Below, in pieces: positions 1-7,067 of a DNA stretch of 53,818 nt. This DNA is from Clostridiales bacterium. Its GTDB lineage: Bacteria; Bacillota; Clostridia; Christensenellales; UBA1242. The stretch is taken from assembly GCA_918241715.1 (NCBI GenBank), contig CAKJYB010000022.1, positions 1 to 53,818 on the forward strand, in the 5' to 3' direction. The notes under the pieces are model-generated. The model did not search any database, was not told the origin of the DNA, and saw only the letters and a list, made by a program, of their open reading frames with translations. A program made the translations under genes and the position numbers. Position 1 is the first letter of the stretch. Each line of letters starts with the position of its first letter.

Positions 1-235
1 ACTCTGGTTCATGTCCAAAAATCTGTGCAATCTTTATTTTTTCTTCGTCAGTTGTAAGTGTCAAAAATCCGGTTTTCTTTGGGCTATGAGCCATTGCTCT
101 GGCCGAAAGCATCTCTGTTATGGTTGCGTCTGCACCAAAAGAAGAACATAGTGCCCTAAAGCCTACGTCTGTTACTCCTGCCATTGGTGCAAGAATAAGT
201 GGATTTTCTGAAAAATCTAAGTCTTTTATTTTCAT
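1..235 (-). CDS. dusB: tRNA-dihydrouridine synthase, N-terminal part (gene runs off the window)
   Basis: The gene runs leftward out of the window; 78 codons from ATG at 235 are visible. The N-terminus carries the DusB hallmark NPLILAPMAGVTDVGFR (residues 11-27), then CSSFGADATITEMLSARAM, the FMN-binding entrance of the TIM barrel in the Dus family. The enzyme reduces uridines in the tRNA D-loop to dihydrouridine with FMN and NADPH. What is seen is the motif; the DusB subgroup is inferred from the close match of this segment to Bacillota DusB proteins. No Shine-Dalgarno site precedes the ATG; a -10 box ends 6 nt upstream, so the message is probably leaderless. The HU gene lies just upstream on the same strand but ends in its own terminator. 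Confidence 0.9.
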   Translation of the reverse strand, partial: MKIKDLDFSENPLILAPMAGVTDVGFRALCSSFGADATITEMLSARAMAHSPKKTGFLTLTTDEEKIKIAQIFGHEPE

Positions 236-241
236 ATTGTG

Positions 242-270
242 ATTCTAGCATATTTTCTTCTTTTTGGCAA
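242..270 (-). promoter_or_regulatory. Predicted leaderless promoter of dusB
   Basis: On the minus strand TTGCCA (270-265), a 17-bp spacer, then TAGAAT (247-242) preceded by TGC (extended -10). Six bases (CACAAT) separate the -10 from the ATG at 235, so the expected +1 is the A of the start codon. No purine-rich ribosome site is present. The -35 begins only a few bases beyond the HU terminator. Confidence 0.6.
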
Positions 271-272
271 AG

Positions 273-292
273 AAAAAGCCGACAATGTCGGC
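273..292 (-). terminator. Intrinsic terminator of the HU gene
   Basis: A perfect inverted repeat at 278-292, arms GCCGACA/TGTCGGC, is followed on the minus strand by a run of five T. It starts three bases after the HU stop codon. Confidence 0.85.
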
Positions 293-295
293 AGT

Positions 296-568
296 TTAAC
301 TTATTGCATACTTAAAATTGTCATAACTTTTAAAGTTTACAAGTTTCTTTGGTTTGCAAATATAATAACGCTTTGTTTGTGGGTTTAAAAATTTCCTTGA
401 TTTTCTCTCTTGCAAAGAGAATTTTCCAAAGCTTCTTATGTTTACATTTCCACCCTTTGAGCACACTTCCAAAATGGCAAGTTTTAGCTCATTTAAAAAA
501 TTGTCGCAACTTTTCTTTGGCATGTTTGTTCTGCTTGAAAGCAGTCTTACAAATTCTGTTTTATTCAT
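296..568 (-). CDS. hup: HU/IHF-family nucleoid DNA-binding protein
   Basis: A 90-residue protein, the usual HU length. The N-terminus MNKTEFVRLLSSRT matches the HU helical dimerisation part, and FGKFSLQERKSRKFLNPQT (residues 47-65) corresponds to the HU beta-arm segment, normally FGTFxxxxRxARxGRNPQTG. HU dimers bend and compact DNA with little sequence preference. Oddities: the normally conserved RNPQTG is LNPQTK, and the arm is rich in Tyr/Lys (KRYYICKPKK), so binding may differ from a housekeeping HU. A GGGGGTG ribosome site precedes the ATG. It lies 39 bp after the SpoVB-like gene on the same strand, without a visible terminator between, so the two are probably co-transcribed. A paralogue elsewhere may be the main HU. 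Confidence 0.88.
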   Translation of the reverse strand: MNKTEFVRLLSSRTNMPKKSCDNFLNELKLAILEVCSKGGNVNIRSFGKFSLQERKSRKFLNPQTKRYYICKPKKLVNFKSYDNFKYAIS

Positions 569-607
569 ATAGCACCCCCAACAAAATTTTTGTCTATATC
601 AAAATTT

Positions 608-2164
608 TTAAACATAGTTTTTCTTCTTTTTTGAAAACAATTTGATAAGATATGGAATGATAAAAATTCCATACACAACAACACCAACAAAAACAGAGAG
701 AACAAGGTTTACAACATTTCCAAAATAATCACATTTCAAAAAGCTGTAAACGGCAAAAAACATTGCTGTTGTTGCAAACAAAAGGTTGAAGATTTCGTTT
801 AAACTTACAGAAAAATCTGCTTTCTTTTTCAGCTTCAAAACAGAGCAAAAACAGACAAACCCAGAAAGCGCTATATTCCCAAAAACAAGAGCAAAAACAT
901 TGATTGCTCCAACACCAGAAAGCGCTATTGTAATCACAACTTTTAGAAGTGCCCCAATCGCCGTTGTTTTCAGCACAAAACCAAATTCTCCACACGCCTG
1001 CAAAAGCATGACAAAATACTGCATGATTGCAGTAAAAATAATCGAAAAACTCCCATACAGCATAAGGTCAAAAGTCAGCCCCAAAAACTCACTTTCAACG
1101 CTTGTGTAAAAGATCGGCAAAAGGCTTTTGGAGATTGCCACAAGGCCAAGTGTTGTTGGCAAAATTAAAACAAGCAAAATTTTTAGCCCCTTTTCCACAA
1201 GACCTTTCTTTGCTGTGCCTTTTGATATGATGTAAGAAACATTTGGCAACATGGCTGTTGTTATTGCAACAGAAATAATCAATGGAAAATTAAGTATCGC
1301 CCCAACGACACCACTCTGCAATCCAAACAATTTTGTTGAAAGTTGCGTTGTAAGCCCAGAAGAAACCAATCTTTTGACAACAACAAGACCATCAATAGCG
1401 TTGGCAAGTGGAATTGTTGCTGTGGAAAGCACCAACAAAAAGTTTGTTCTGTCAAACTCTCTCTTTGCAGGTCTGGAATCCATCTCTGTCAAATATCTTT
1501 CTTTTTTGCAAAGATACCAAACAAACAACATAACCAAAGTCAAAACTTCACTTAAAACAATCCCCAAAAACGCACCAAAGACACCACTTTCAACTCCGTA
1601 TTTTCCAAAGATATAGGCAAATAAAAGTCCAAAGGCAAATTTAATCACTTGCTCTACAATTTGACTTGTTGCCGTTGGAAGCATGTTTTCGTACCCCTGA
1701 AAATAGCCCCTTAGTGCCGCAATTATTGCTCCGGTCGGAAGCAAAACAACAAAAAGCATATAACTTCTGTTGGATAAAATTCCCTGCAAAACAGAAATCT
1801 TTTTCCAAAAAACAAAAAACGCCAAACCAACCAAAAGTCCTACCAAAAGTCCAACAAAAACAGCTCTTAAAAGATAGACTTTTATCTTGCCATATTCACG
1901 CTTTGCCCTTGCAGAGCCAATGAGTTTTGAAAGAGAAATTGTCATTCCACCACAAGTCGCCACCAAAGCAAACGTGTAAAGTGCCATAATAAGCTGAAAA
2001 ACTCCAATCCCTTCCAATCCTAAAAGGTTTGTCAGTGGCAGTCTGAAAAATGCGCCAAGAAACTTGCAAACAATGCCACTTCCCAACAAAAACAGGGCCC
2101 CAAGACCCAAATTTGAGTGTTCTTTTTCCAAAATAAAGACCCCTTTTTCCCCTATTTTTGCCAT
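608..2164 (-). CDS. SpoVB/MurJ-like lipid-linked polysaccharide flippase (MOP superfamily)
   Basis: A 518-residue polytopic protein with about 14 hydrophobic segments, typical of the MOP (MATE-like) exporters of lipid-linked sugars. After a short cytoplasmic start, residues 18-60 hold GLGALFLLGSGIVCKFLGA and RLPLTNLLGLEGIGVFQL, and residues 155-175 hold LRGYFQGYENMLPTATSQI; both resemble SpoVB/YtgP proteins of Bacillota, which include the spore cortex protein SpoVB and a lipid II flippase. Substrate is inferred: lipid II or another undecaprenyl-linked precursor. The start at 2164 is supported by AAAGGGAG upstream and by a promoter at 2189-2217. The divergent neighbour at 2264 shares the promoter region. 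spmA-spmB elsewhere in the window fit a sporulation or wall setting, but a general wall role is equally possible. Confidence 0.85.
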   Translation of the reverse strand: MAKIGEKGVFILEKEHSNLGLGALFLLGSGIVCKFLGAFFRLPLTNLLGLEGIGVFQLIMALYTFALVATCGGMTISLSKLIGSARAKREYGKIKVYLLRAVFVGLLVGLLVGLAFFVFWKKISVLQGILSNRSYMLFVVLLPTGAIIAALRGYFQGYENMLPTATSQIVEQVIKFAFGLLFAYIFGKYGVESGVFGAFLGIVLSEVLTLVMLFVWYLCKKERYLTEMDSRPAKREFDRTNFLLVLSTATIPLANAIDGLVVVKRLVSSGLTTQLSTKLFGLQSGVVGAILNFPLIISVAITTAMLPNVSYIISKGTAKKGLVEKGLKILLVLILPTTLGLVAISKSLLPIFYTSVESEFLGLTFDLMLYGSFSIIFTAIMQYFVMLLQACGEFGFVLKTTAIGALLKVVITIALSGVGAINVFALVFGNIALSGFVCFCSVLKLKKKADFSVSLNEIFNLLFATTAMFFAVYSFLKCDYFGNVVNLVLSVFVGVVVYGIFIIPYLIKLFSKKKKNYV

Positions 2165-2188
2165 GTTGGACTCCCTTTATGCCAAAAT

Positions 2189-2217
2189 ATTTTACAAAAA
2201 GGTATTTACAAAGTAAA
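2189..2217 (-). promoter_or_regulatory. Promoter of the SpoVB-like gene
   Basis: TTTACT (2217-2212), a 17-bp spacer, TAAAAT (2194-2189), giving a short leader that holds the AAAGGGAG ribosome site. It overlaps the oppositely oriented promoter at 2205-2233. Confidence 0.55.
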
Positions 2218-2233
2218 AAAATCATGCTATAAT
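2205..2233 (+). promoter_or_regulatory. Promoter of the 212-aa orphan gene
   Basis: TTTACA (2205-2210), a 17-bp spacer and a perfect TATAAT (2228-2233). The start codon at 2264 follows after a leader with AAAAGGAG. It shares bases 2205-2217 with the opposing promoter of the SpoVB-like gene. Confidence 0.75.
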
Positions 2234-2263
2234 CAACTACGAATATATAAAAGGAGAAAGCCT

Positions 2264-2902
2264 ATGAGTAGCACACCGAAAACAATTACGTTCACTCTGC
2301 CACCTTTACCAACCGGTGAAGCAACCGTTGATTTGAACAGGTATTACACTGACATTGATTACAGAAACACAATCAACAATGACCCTGCTGTTGATAGCAT
2401 CTTATCTTCTCTTAAAGCAGTTAAAAAATCTCTTTGGAAGAATTTTCTTCAAGAAGATGCTGTCATAAAAAACTATTTTAAAAACGCTGGTGACAGAAAT
2501 GTTAATGAAGGCTTTAAAGGCGCACTTTCAAAAGTTTGTGTAAATGATATATTTGCTTTCTACACAAAATTTGTAAGATATTCTGTAGATTTGTTCTTGG
2601 CAACAGGATCAATCGAACTTTTGAACCCAAACGTTTTCAACAGAAGTCTGTTGACAGCAAGAAGAGATGATTTAAAAACTCTTATATATTTCCCATCTTA
2701 CGCCTTCCCTGCAGCAAAGAAAACTATTTCTGCATTAGAAGCAATAAAGGCTTCTGGGAACAACTTGGTAAGTTATGATAGTAAGGGCAAACCAGTATCA
2801 CTTAGTGAAGAACTTCCTTCAGCATTTAATGATGTTGAAGATACTTACAGCAGAAACGTTCTTCAAGGAAGAACAATCAACCTTGATGGTGAAGGTAAAT
2901 AA
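2264..2902 (+). CDS. Hypothetical protein, 212 aa, soluble orphan
   Basis: I do not recognise the family. The start at 2264 is chosen because AAAAGGAG lies 7 nt upstream and a good promoter (TTTACA-17-TATAAT) sits before it; the frame stays open further upstream but without a start signal. The protein begins MSSTPKTITFTLPPLPTGEA, has no signal peptide or membrane segment, and is mixed helical with aromatic and charged stretches (KKSLWKNFLQED, DIFAFYTKFVRY). It ends in LDGEGK, resembling the GPDGNGK end of the ankyrin protein at 38940. It is transcribed alone and converges on the 466-aa orphan through a shared terminator. Probably a lineage-specific cytoplasmic protein; no function can be given. 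Confidence 0.75.
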   Translation: MSSTPKTITFTLPPLPTGEATVDLNRYYTDIDYRNTINNDPAVDSILSSLKAVKKSLWKNFLQEDAVIKNYFKNAGDRNVNEGFKGALSKVCVNDIFAFYTKFVRYSVDLFLATGSIELLNPNVFNRSLLTARRDDLKTLIYFPSYAFPAAKKTISALEAIKASGNNLVSYDSKGKPVSLSEELPSAFNDVEDTYSRNVLQGRTINLDGEGK

Positions 2903-2937
2903 AAAAGAAGATAACAATTTATCTTCTTTTTTTTATT
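2903..2937. terminator. Bidirectional terminator between convergent orphans
   Basis: A 12-bp perfect stem (2903-2914 with 2919-2930) with a 4-nt loop, A-rich on the left and with an eight-base T run on the right. It begins at the stop codon of the 212-aa gene and reaches the stop codon of the 466-aa gene. Confidence 0.8.
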
Positions 2938-4336
2938 ATCCACCAATGCTTAACCCCTCTTCATTGTCCATTTCTCTTTCAATTTCTTTATCAGAATCTT
3001 TGTTTATTTCCTTTTCTTTTTCTTCGCTCTCCTCGTCTACAAATCTGTCACTTTCTTCCCCTAAAACTTTTTCTTTTTCTTCGCTCTCCTCATTTATGAT
3101 TTGATCATTTTCGTCTTCGAGGTCAACAATTTTTACTTCCATCTCTTCATCATCTTCATCAGAATCTAATATTATAGGTTTCGCATGTGATTGATTTTCT
3201 TCCGTTTCTGGTTTTCTGTTCATTACAGGTATTTTTGTTCCCTTATGCAAAGGGTTTACATCAACTGGCTCTGATTCTCTCCTAAAGCTATCTATCTTGG
3301 CATTTTCTCTTGGTGGAGCAAGTAAAACCCCTCCACCACCTTTTTTCTTGTCGTCTTTCTTTGGTTTGTCCTTGTCACCTTTACCTTTGCCACCCTTGCC
3401 GGCATCTTTCTTTTTGGCTGGTTTCTTTTTGGCTTTGGTTTCTTCTTTTTTCTTGGCATCCGGCTTCTTTGGCTCAAGCGTGTCTCTTGGCTCAACTCTT
3501 CTTATCACGTCAATTCCACGTGCTCTGTTTAAAGATTCGATATAACTTCTTATCACTTCTGGACTGCTTGCAAGGATTGATTCCAAAAGTCCGGGATATT
3601 TGAGCATAAGCCCATCTAAAATGAGTTTAAGTCTTGTATAATCTTGTGCAATTCCTGGAAATTTTTCAAAAAGTTTTTCGTAAATTGATCTATACCCTGC
3701 CTTGACTTCAAAGCCGTTTTCTCCAAAAGCGTCAAGCATGTCAAGATATTTTAAAAGATAAATCTGAGCCCAGATATCAAAGAGCTCTTTATACATGTTT
3801 TCTTCTCTTTCAAAGTCTGCAAAAAGTTTGAAGAACAAATTGTCATTTCCAATCTCAACAGGCTCTTTCAAAACGTTCCATTCCAAAAGTGCGTTTTGTT
3901 CAAACATTGGAGAATACATTTCAACAAGTTTTCCGATCTCTTGTTTATGAACAATTGATTCTTCTGCACGTCTTTCGGTCTCCACAATTCTGATTGTTGC
4001 CGTGCAATAAGTCTCCACAATGTCAAGATCAATTTCAAAATTCAAAACATGATTTCCAACTTTTGTGCTTGCATAAACTATGTTGTTTTCTTTCAAATCC
4101 AAGTGCTTTGGAAGAGACAAAAGCGCTTCCAAAATCTTTGTGTCCTTTATGGAGTATTTTCCGTCAGAAGAAAATTCTCCCAAAAGTCCATCACGGAGTT
4201 TTACTTGGTAGAAATAAATCTCATAAAATTTGTCTCTAAGTTTCTTTACGTCAACGTCTTCTTTTTTCTCTTCTGCAGGCTTGTCTGGAGTGTTGCCTTC
4301 TGCAGTTGCGTAAAGAATATCAAAAATATCTTTCAT
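2936..4336 (-). CDS. Hypothetical protein, 466 aa, with Lys-rich linker and acidic tail
   Basis: Family unknown. Residues 1-280 look like a folded, mostly helical cytoplasmic domain (for example FDIWAQIYLLKYLDMLDAF and EKLFEKFPGIAQDYTRLKL). Residues ~285-340 are low complexity and strongly basic (KKKPAKKKDAGKGGKGKGDK, then GGGG). Residues ~375-460 are acidic (DSDEDDEEME, EESEEKEK twice) and the protein ends GLSIGG. No signal peptide or membrane helix. Start choice: an ATG at 4360 is in frame, but a strong promoter (TTGCAA-17-TATAAT) lies between it and the ATG at 4336, so 4336 is preferred and probably leaderless; a weak AAGGGC just before it cannot act if +1 is the ATG. The basic-then-acidic tail suggests nucleic-acid binding or condensate-like behaviour; this is speculation. 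Confidence 0.75.
   Translation of the reverse strand: MKDIFDILYATAEGNTPDKPAEEKKEDVDVKKLRDKFYEIYFYQVKLRDGLLGEFSSDGKYSIKDTKILEALLSLPKHLDLKENNIVYASTKVGNHVLNFEIDLDIVETYCTATIRIVETERRAEESIVHKQEIGKLVEMYSPMFEQNALLEWNVLKEPVEIGNDNLFFKLFADFEREENMYKELFDIWAQIYLLKYLDMLDAFGENGFEVKAGYRSIYEKLFEKFPGIAQDYTRLKLILDGLMLKYPGLLESILASSPEVIRSYIESLNRARGIDVIRRVEPRDTLEPKKPDAKKKEETKAKKKPAKKKDAGKGGKGKGDKDKPKKDDKKKGGGGVLLAPPRENAKIDSFRRESEPVDVNPLHKGTKIPVMNRKPETEENQSHAKPIILDSDEDDEEMEVKIVDLEDENDQIINEESEEKEKVLGEESDRFVDEESEEKEKEINKDSDKEIEREMDNEEGLSIGG
3012..3091 (-). repeat. 57-bp tandem duplication in the acidic tail of the 466-aa orphan
   Basis: The same 23 bases occur at 3012-3034 and 3069-3091, exactly 57 bp apart, encoding EESEEKEK twice with a 19-residue period (EESEEKEKVLGEESD... 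then EESEEKEKEINKDSD...). The in-frame spacing indicates a tandem duplication that has partly diverged. Confidence 0.75.
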
Positions 4337-4342
4337 GCCCTT

Positions 4343-4371
4343 ATTATACAACGCAGACATCTTTTTTGCAA
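4343..4371 (-). promoter_or_regulatory. Predicted leaderless promoter of the 466-aa orphan
   Basis: TTGCAA (4371-4366), a 17-bp spacer, perfect TATAAT (4348-4343), then six bases to the ATG at 4336. The -35 starts just after the T-tract of the terminator of the preceding DUF1540-like gene. Confidence 0.6.
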
Positions 4372-4374
4372 CAC

Positions 4375-4401
4375 AAAAAAATTACTTTTTTAAAAAAGTA
4401 A
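4375..4401 (-). terminator. Terminator formed by the last codons of the DUF1540-like gene
   Basis: A perfect 20-bp palindrome at 4382-4401 made of the last codons and the stop (ACT TTT TTA AAA AAG TAA), followed on the minus strand by seven T (4381-4375). The stem is AT-only apart from one G-C pair, so strength is uncertain. Confidence 0.5.
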
Positions 4402-4696
4402 CGCAAAGTGGCTTTTCTTTGATGTCATTCAAAGTTATTCCATTTGCAACACACTTTCCGTTGTCATTAAAAAGACAATGTGCCTTGCAATCAATGTCAA
4501 GCGTTTTGGAATCTCTCTGTGGAGCATAAATTGGTGGGTCGTTTGAAAAAATCTTTTTTGTTTTATCCACCACCAATTTGTTTTTGTCCAACTGGTATTG
4601 CTCACATTCGCAATTTTTCTTAATCAAAATTCCCTTTGCCTTGCAAGTGTATCTGTCATTGTAGACACAACTTGTTTTTCTACATCTTATATCCAT
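4382..4696 (-). CDS. Small protein with two DUF1540-like Cys-rich modules
   Basis: 104 residues with an internal duplication: DIRCRKTSCVYNDRYTCKAK (from residue 2) and DIDCKAHCLFNDNGKCVANG (from about residue 67). Both have the pattern DIxC-(3-4)-C-x-(Y/F)ND-x(3-4)-C-x-A-x-GI, with a further Cys later (CECEQY, LCVTF). This resembles DUF1540, a short Cys-rich, presumably metal-binding module of Clostridia; single or paired modules occur and function is unknown. The start at 4696 is chosen because GGGAG lies 7 nt upstream; the frame is open to 4774 but that part shows no ribosome site and would overlap the rplI promoter. It is divergent from rplI. Assignment rests on the cysteine pattern only. 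Confidence 0.75.
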   Translation of the reverse strand: MDIRCRKTSCVYNDRYTCKAKGILIKKNCECEQYQLDKNKLVVDKTKKIFSNDPPIYAPQRDSKTLDIDCKAHCLFNDNGKCVANGITLNDIKEKPLCVTFLKK

Positions 4697-4727
4697 ATCA
4701 GTCTCCCACCAAATTGTTGGCTTTATG

Positions 4728-4757
4728 TTGACAAAATAAACTCTTTTGTTGTAAACT
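4728..4757 (+). promoter_or_regulatory. Promoter of rplI
   Basis: Consensus TTGACA (4728-4733), an 18-bp spacer and TAAACT (4752-4757). A conventional leader with AAGGA (4766-4770) leads to the ATG at 4777. Confidence 0.6.
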
Positions 4758-4776
4758 TTTTCTATAAGGAGCAAAT

Positions 4777-5220
4777 ATGAAAGTAGTTTTACTTAAAGAC
4801 GTAAAAGGCACAGGAAAGAAAGGAGAAGTAAAGGAAGTTTCAGATGGATTCGCAAAAAACTTTCTTCTTAAAAACGGAAGTGCAAAAATTGCAGACACAA
4901 GTGCATTGAATGAAAACAAATTTCAAAATGATGCAGCAAAATACCACAAACATCAAGAATTTTTAAGAGCACAAGAACTTGCAAAAAAGATTGACGGCAA
5001 AACAATCAAATTTGCCATCAAGTGTGGTGCAAACGGAAAGGCCTTTGGCTCAATAACCAGCAAAGAAATTTCTGAAGAATTTGAAAAGATGGGGATTTCA
5101 ATTGACAAGAAAAAAATTGACCTTAAAGATCCTATAAGAAATTCTGGCTCTTACAGCGTTGTTGCAAAAGTTTACCCTGAAGTTTCTGCAAAATTTAACG
5201 TAATTGTTGAAGCAAACTAA
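4777..5220 (+). CDS. rplI: 50S ribosomal protein L9
   Basis: 147 residues, the normal L9 length. The N-terminal domain [20 protein letters not shown] with [15 protein letters not shown] (residues 22-36) is the L9 signature that binds 23S rRNA; a helical linker (about residues 45-75) leads to the C-terminal domain ending [22 protein letters not shown]9 stabilises the L1-stalk base and limits frameshifting. In many Bacillota rplI sits directly before dnaB; here dnaB is 32 kb away and rplI stands alone with its own promoter and a strong terminator. Confidence 0.97.
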   Translation: MKVVLLKDVKGTGKKGEVKEVSDGFAKNFLLKNGSAKIADTSALNENKFQNDAAKYHKHQEFLRAQELAKKIDGKTIKFAIKCGANGKAFGSITSKEISEEFEKMGISIDKKKIDLKDPIRNSGSYSVVAKVYPEVSAKFNVIVEAN

Positions 5221-5228
5221 AAAAACAG

Positions 5229-5252
5229 CCCAGCAAAACTGCTGGGTTTTTT
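5229..5252. terminator. Intrinsic terminator after rplI, shared with the convergent 49-aa gene
   Basis: Stem CCCAGCA/TGCTGGG (5229-5235 with 5240-5246), loop AAAC, followed by six T on the plus strand; upstream A-richness gives a partial T-tract for the minus strand as well. Confidence 0.88.
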
Positions 5253-5400
5253 AATTCTTTCTTTTTCCCAAAAGGGAGTTGAGAGAACAAGAAATTTGGT
5301 TGACAAACCTTATCAAATCACAAAGTTCTTCCTTGTCAAGTCCACAGGCAAGTTGCATGGCAATTGATGTTGCAAACAAAATTTCTTCTTCGTCCGTCAT
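5251..5400 (-). CDS. Small conserved-looking protein, 49 aa (DUF6774-like?)
   Basis: Begins MTDEEEILFATSIAMQLACG and ends LNSLLGKRKN. The pattern of an acidic start, a helix with alternating A/I/L, then LDKEELCDLIRFVNQISCSL resembles a family of about 50-residue proteins common in Clostridia (DUF6774-like); this is from memory of the pattern and not a search. The start at 5400 is preferred over the longer open frame because the additional residues overlap rsmA and are Lys/Arg/Asn-rich shadow sequence. No Shine-Dalgarno site; TATATA or TATAAT lies 3-5 nt before the ATG. It follows rsmA by 40 bp. Confidence 0.6.
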   Translation of the reverse strand: MTDEEEILFATSIAMQLACGLDKEELCDLIRFVNQISCSLNSLLGKRKN

Positions 5401-5405
5401 GTGAT

Positions 5406-5435
5406 TATATATTAAATTATGCCAAAAATTGACAA
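5406..5435 (-). promoter_or_regulatory. Possible near-leaderless promoter of the 49-aa gene
   Basis: TTGTCA (5435-5430) with either TATATA at 18 bp (5411-5406, 5 nt from the ATG) or TATAAT at 20 bp (5409-5404, 3 nt from the ATG). The spacing is less exact than for the other leaderless candidates. Confidence 0.35.
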
Positions 5436-5440
5436 GAATC

Positions 5441-6223
5441 CTATTTCGTGTTGCATTTTTTGTACAATTCAACAAACTCTTCAAGCGACAACGCTTCTGC
5501 CCTTTTTGCAAGAGTTTTTTCGTCAAGTTTGTTTTTGATCTCTTCTTTTTGATAAATCTTTCCAAGATTGTTTAGAAGAGTTTTTCTTTTCATTGCAAAG
5601 CAATTTTGAACAAACTTTAAAAATTCTTCGTCATCGACACCATCAAATTTCTTTCTGTCAATGTCTATGTGCAAGATTGCAGAGTCAACATTTGGTTGTG
5701 GAAAAAACATCTGTCTTTTTACAATTCTTGTAATCTTGCTTTCTCCATAAAATTTTGCCAAGACCGACAAACTTCCATAATCTTTTTCTCCGGTCTGTGC
5801 ACAAATTCTCTCTGCAACTTCTTTTTGGACCATAATGGTCAAACTTTCAAGTTTTTTTGATTTAAACAATTTCATGATTATCGGTGTGGTTATGTAATAA
5901 GGCAAATTTGCCACAACCTTAAATTTTGACTTAAACATCTTTTCAACGTCTGCCATGTCAAAATCCATAAAATCACCAAACACAAATTTTGTGTTTTTCA
6001 AGCCAAGACTTTCCAACTTGTCCTGCAAATCTTTGTCAATCTCAAATGACACAACCTTTTTTGCCTTTTCGTCAAGCACACTTGTCAAACTTCCTGCACC
6101 TGCGCCAATTTCCAAAACTTCCGTGTCTTTTGTTATCCCTGCATCATCTGCAATGGCATTTAAAAGATTTTTATCACTCAAAAAATTTTGACCATATTTC
6201 TTTTTAAAAACAAATTCACTCAT
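5441..6223 (-). CDS. rsmA: 16S rRNA (A1518/A1519-N6,N6)-dimethyltransferase
   Basis: 260 residues, family-typical. KKYGQNFLSD (residues 8-17) is the KsgA N-terminal motif, EIGAGAGSLT (~39-48) the SAM-binding loop, and NLPYYITTPI (~106-115) the catalytic NLPY motif; FFPQPNVDSAI is the conserved C-terminal-side segment. The enzyme dimethylates two adjacent adenosines in helix 45 of 16S rRNA using SAM during late small-subunit maturation. Its ATG overlaps the tatD stop (ATGA), implying translational coupling. The tatD-ksgA proximity is also seen in Bacillus subtilis, although there yabE and rnmV lie between; they are absent here. Confidence 0.96.
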   Translation of the reverse strand: MSEFVFKKKYGQNFLSDKNLLNAIADDAGITKDTEVLEIGAGAGSLTSVLDEKAKKVVSFEIDKDLQDKLESLGLKNTKFVFGDFMDFDMADVEKMFKSKFKVVANLPYYITTPIIMKLFKSKKLESLTIMVQKEVAERICAQTGEKDYGSLSVLAKFYGESKITRIVKRQMFFPQPNVDSAILHIDIDRKKFDGVDDEEFLKFVQNCFAMKRKTLLNNLGKIYQKEEIKNKLDEKTLAKRAEALSLEEFVELYKKCNTK

Positions 6224-6981
6224 ATTCCAAACAACCTTTTTGCGTTTTGTGTTGTGATGGAAGCAATCTCTTCCATCGAAACGCCTTTTATTTTTGCAAT
6301 CACGTCAGCCGTGTAAACAACGTTTTTAGGTTCGTTTCTCTGTCCCCTAAATGGCTCTGGAGTCATATAAGGACAATCCGTTTCAAGCAAAATTCTGTCA
6401 AGTGGAATTTGCCTTACAAGTTCCACAACGTTTTTTGCGTTTTTAAACGTAACAAGTCCACCAAACGAAAACGAAAATCCAAGTTTCATTAAAATTTCTG
6501 CACTTTCAAAACTTCCACTAAAGCAGTGCATCAAACTTTGTTTTTTGACTTTGTGTTGTATCAAAATTTCAATCGTGTCGCCAATTGAATCTCTTGTGTG
6601 AACAACAATCGGTTTTGAAAGTCTGTTTGCCATTTCAATTTGTTCGACAAAAAGTTTTTTCTGTTCTTCTTTGTTGTCCTTTGTGTAGTGATAGTCAAGA
6701 CCAATTTCTCCAATTGCCACAACTTTCTTTTCTCTTGCAAGTTTTTCAATTTCTTCAAGGCCTTTTGGGTCTGCTTCCTCAACGTTTTCTGGGTGAAATC
6801 CAACATTTGCATACACAATATCATATTGTTTTGAAAATTCCACTGCCCTTTGGGACGAAGAAAGATTGCAAGAAGCACAAATGCTTGCAACAACACCTGC
6901 CTGTTTTGCTCTTTCAACAACCTGAAAAACATCATCAAATTTTTCGTCTGTTATATGTCCGTGTGCGTCAACAAATTCCAT
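6220..6981 (-). CDS. tatD: TatD-family metal-dependent deoxyribonuclease
   Basis: 253 residues, an amidohydrolase-type TIM barrel. Metal ligands are in place: DAHGHI near residue 5, the Glu of GEIGLDYHYT (~92), VVHTRDS (~127), LMHCFSGS (~152) and the Asp of LLETDCPYMTPEPFRG (~200). Family members cut DNA 3' ends or act in DNA quality control; the exact substrate is not visible. First gene of a tatD-rsmA pair (4-nt overlap). The start at 6981 has no Shine-Dalgarno site and lies 6 nt after a perfect TATAAT, so the transcript is probably leaderless. It is divergent from spmA. Confidence 0.94.
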   Translation of the reverse strand: MEFVDAHGHITDEKFDDVFQVVERAKQAGVVASICASCNLSSSQRAVEFSKQYDIVYANVGFHPENVEEADPKGLEEIEKLAREKKVVAIGEIGLDYHYTKDNKEEQKKLFVEQIEMANRLSKPIVVHTRDSIGDTIEILIQHKVKKQSLMHCFSGSFESAEILMKLGFSFSFGGLVTFKNAKNVVELVRQIPLDRILLETDCPYMTPEPFRGQRNEPKNVVYTADVIAKIKGVSMEEIASITTQNAKRLFGI

Positions 6982-6987
6982 AAAAAA

Positions 6988-7017
6988 ATTATAGCAAATT
7001 TTTCAAAATCAAGTCAA
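6988..7017 (-). promoter_or_regulatory. Predicted leaderless promoter of tatD-rsmA
   Basis: TTGACT (7017-7012), an 18-bp spacer, TATAAT (6993-6988), six T, then the ATG at 6981. +1 is expected on the A of the ATG. Confidence 0.68.
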
Positions 7018-7067
7018 CATCTGCTTGGTTATTTCTTTTTTGGGACAAGTTTGCATAAATAACTATT

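Noticed and set aside
2117..2263. Longer N-terminal form of the 212-aa orphan starting at 2117
   Set aside because: It would overlap the start of the SpoVB-like gene and run through the promoter; the ATG at 2264 has a clear ribosome site.
5401..5565. Longer N-terminal form of the 49-aa protein
   Set aside because: The extra part overlaps rsmA and is Lys/Arg/Asn-rich shadow sequence.
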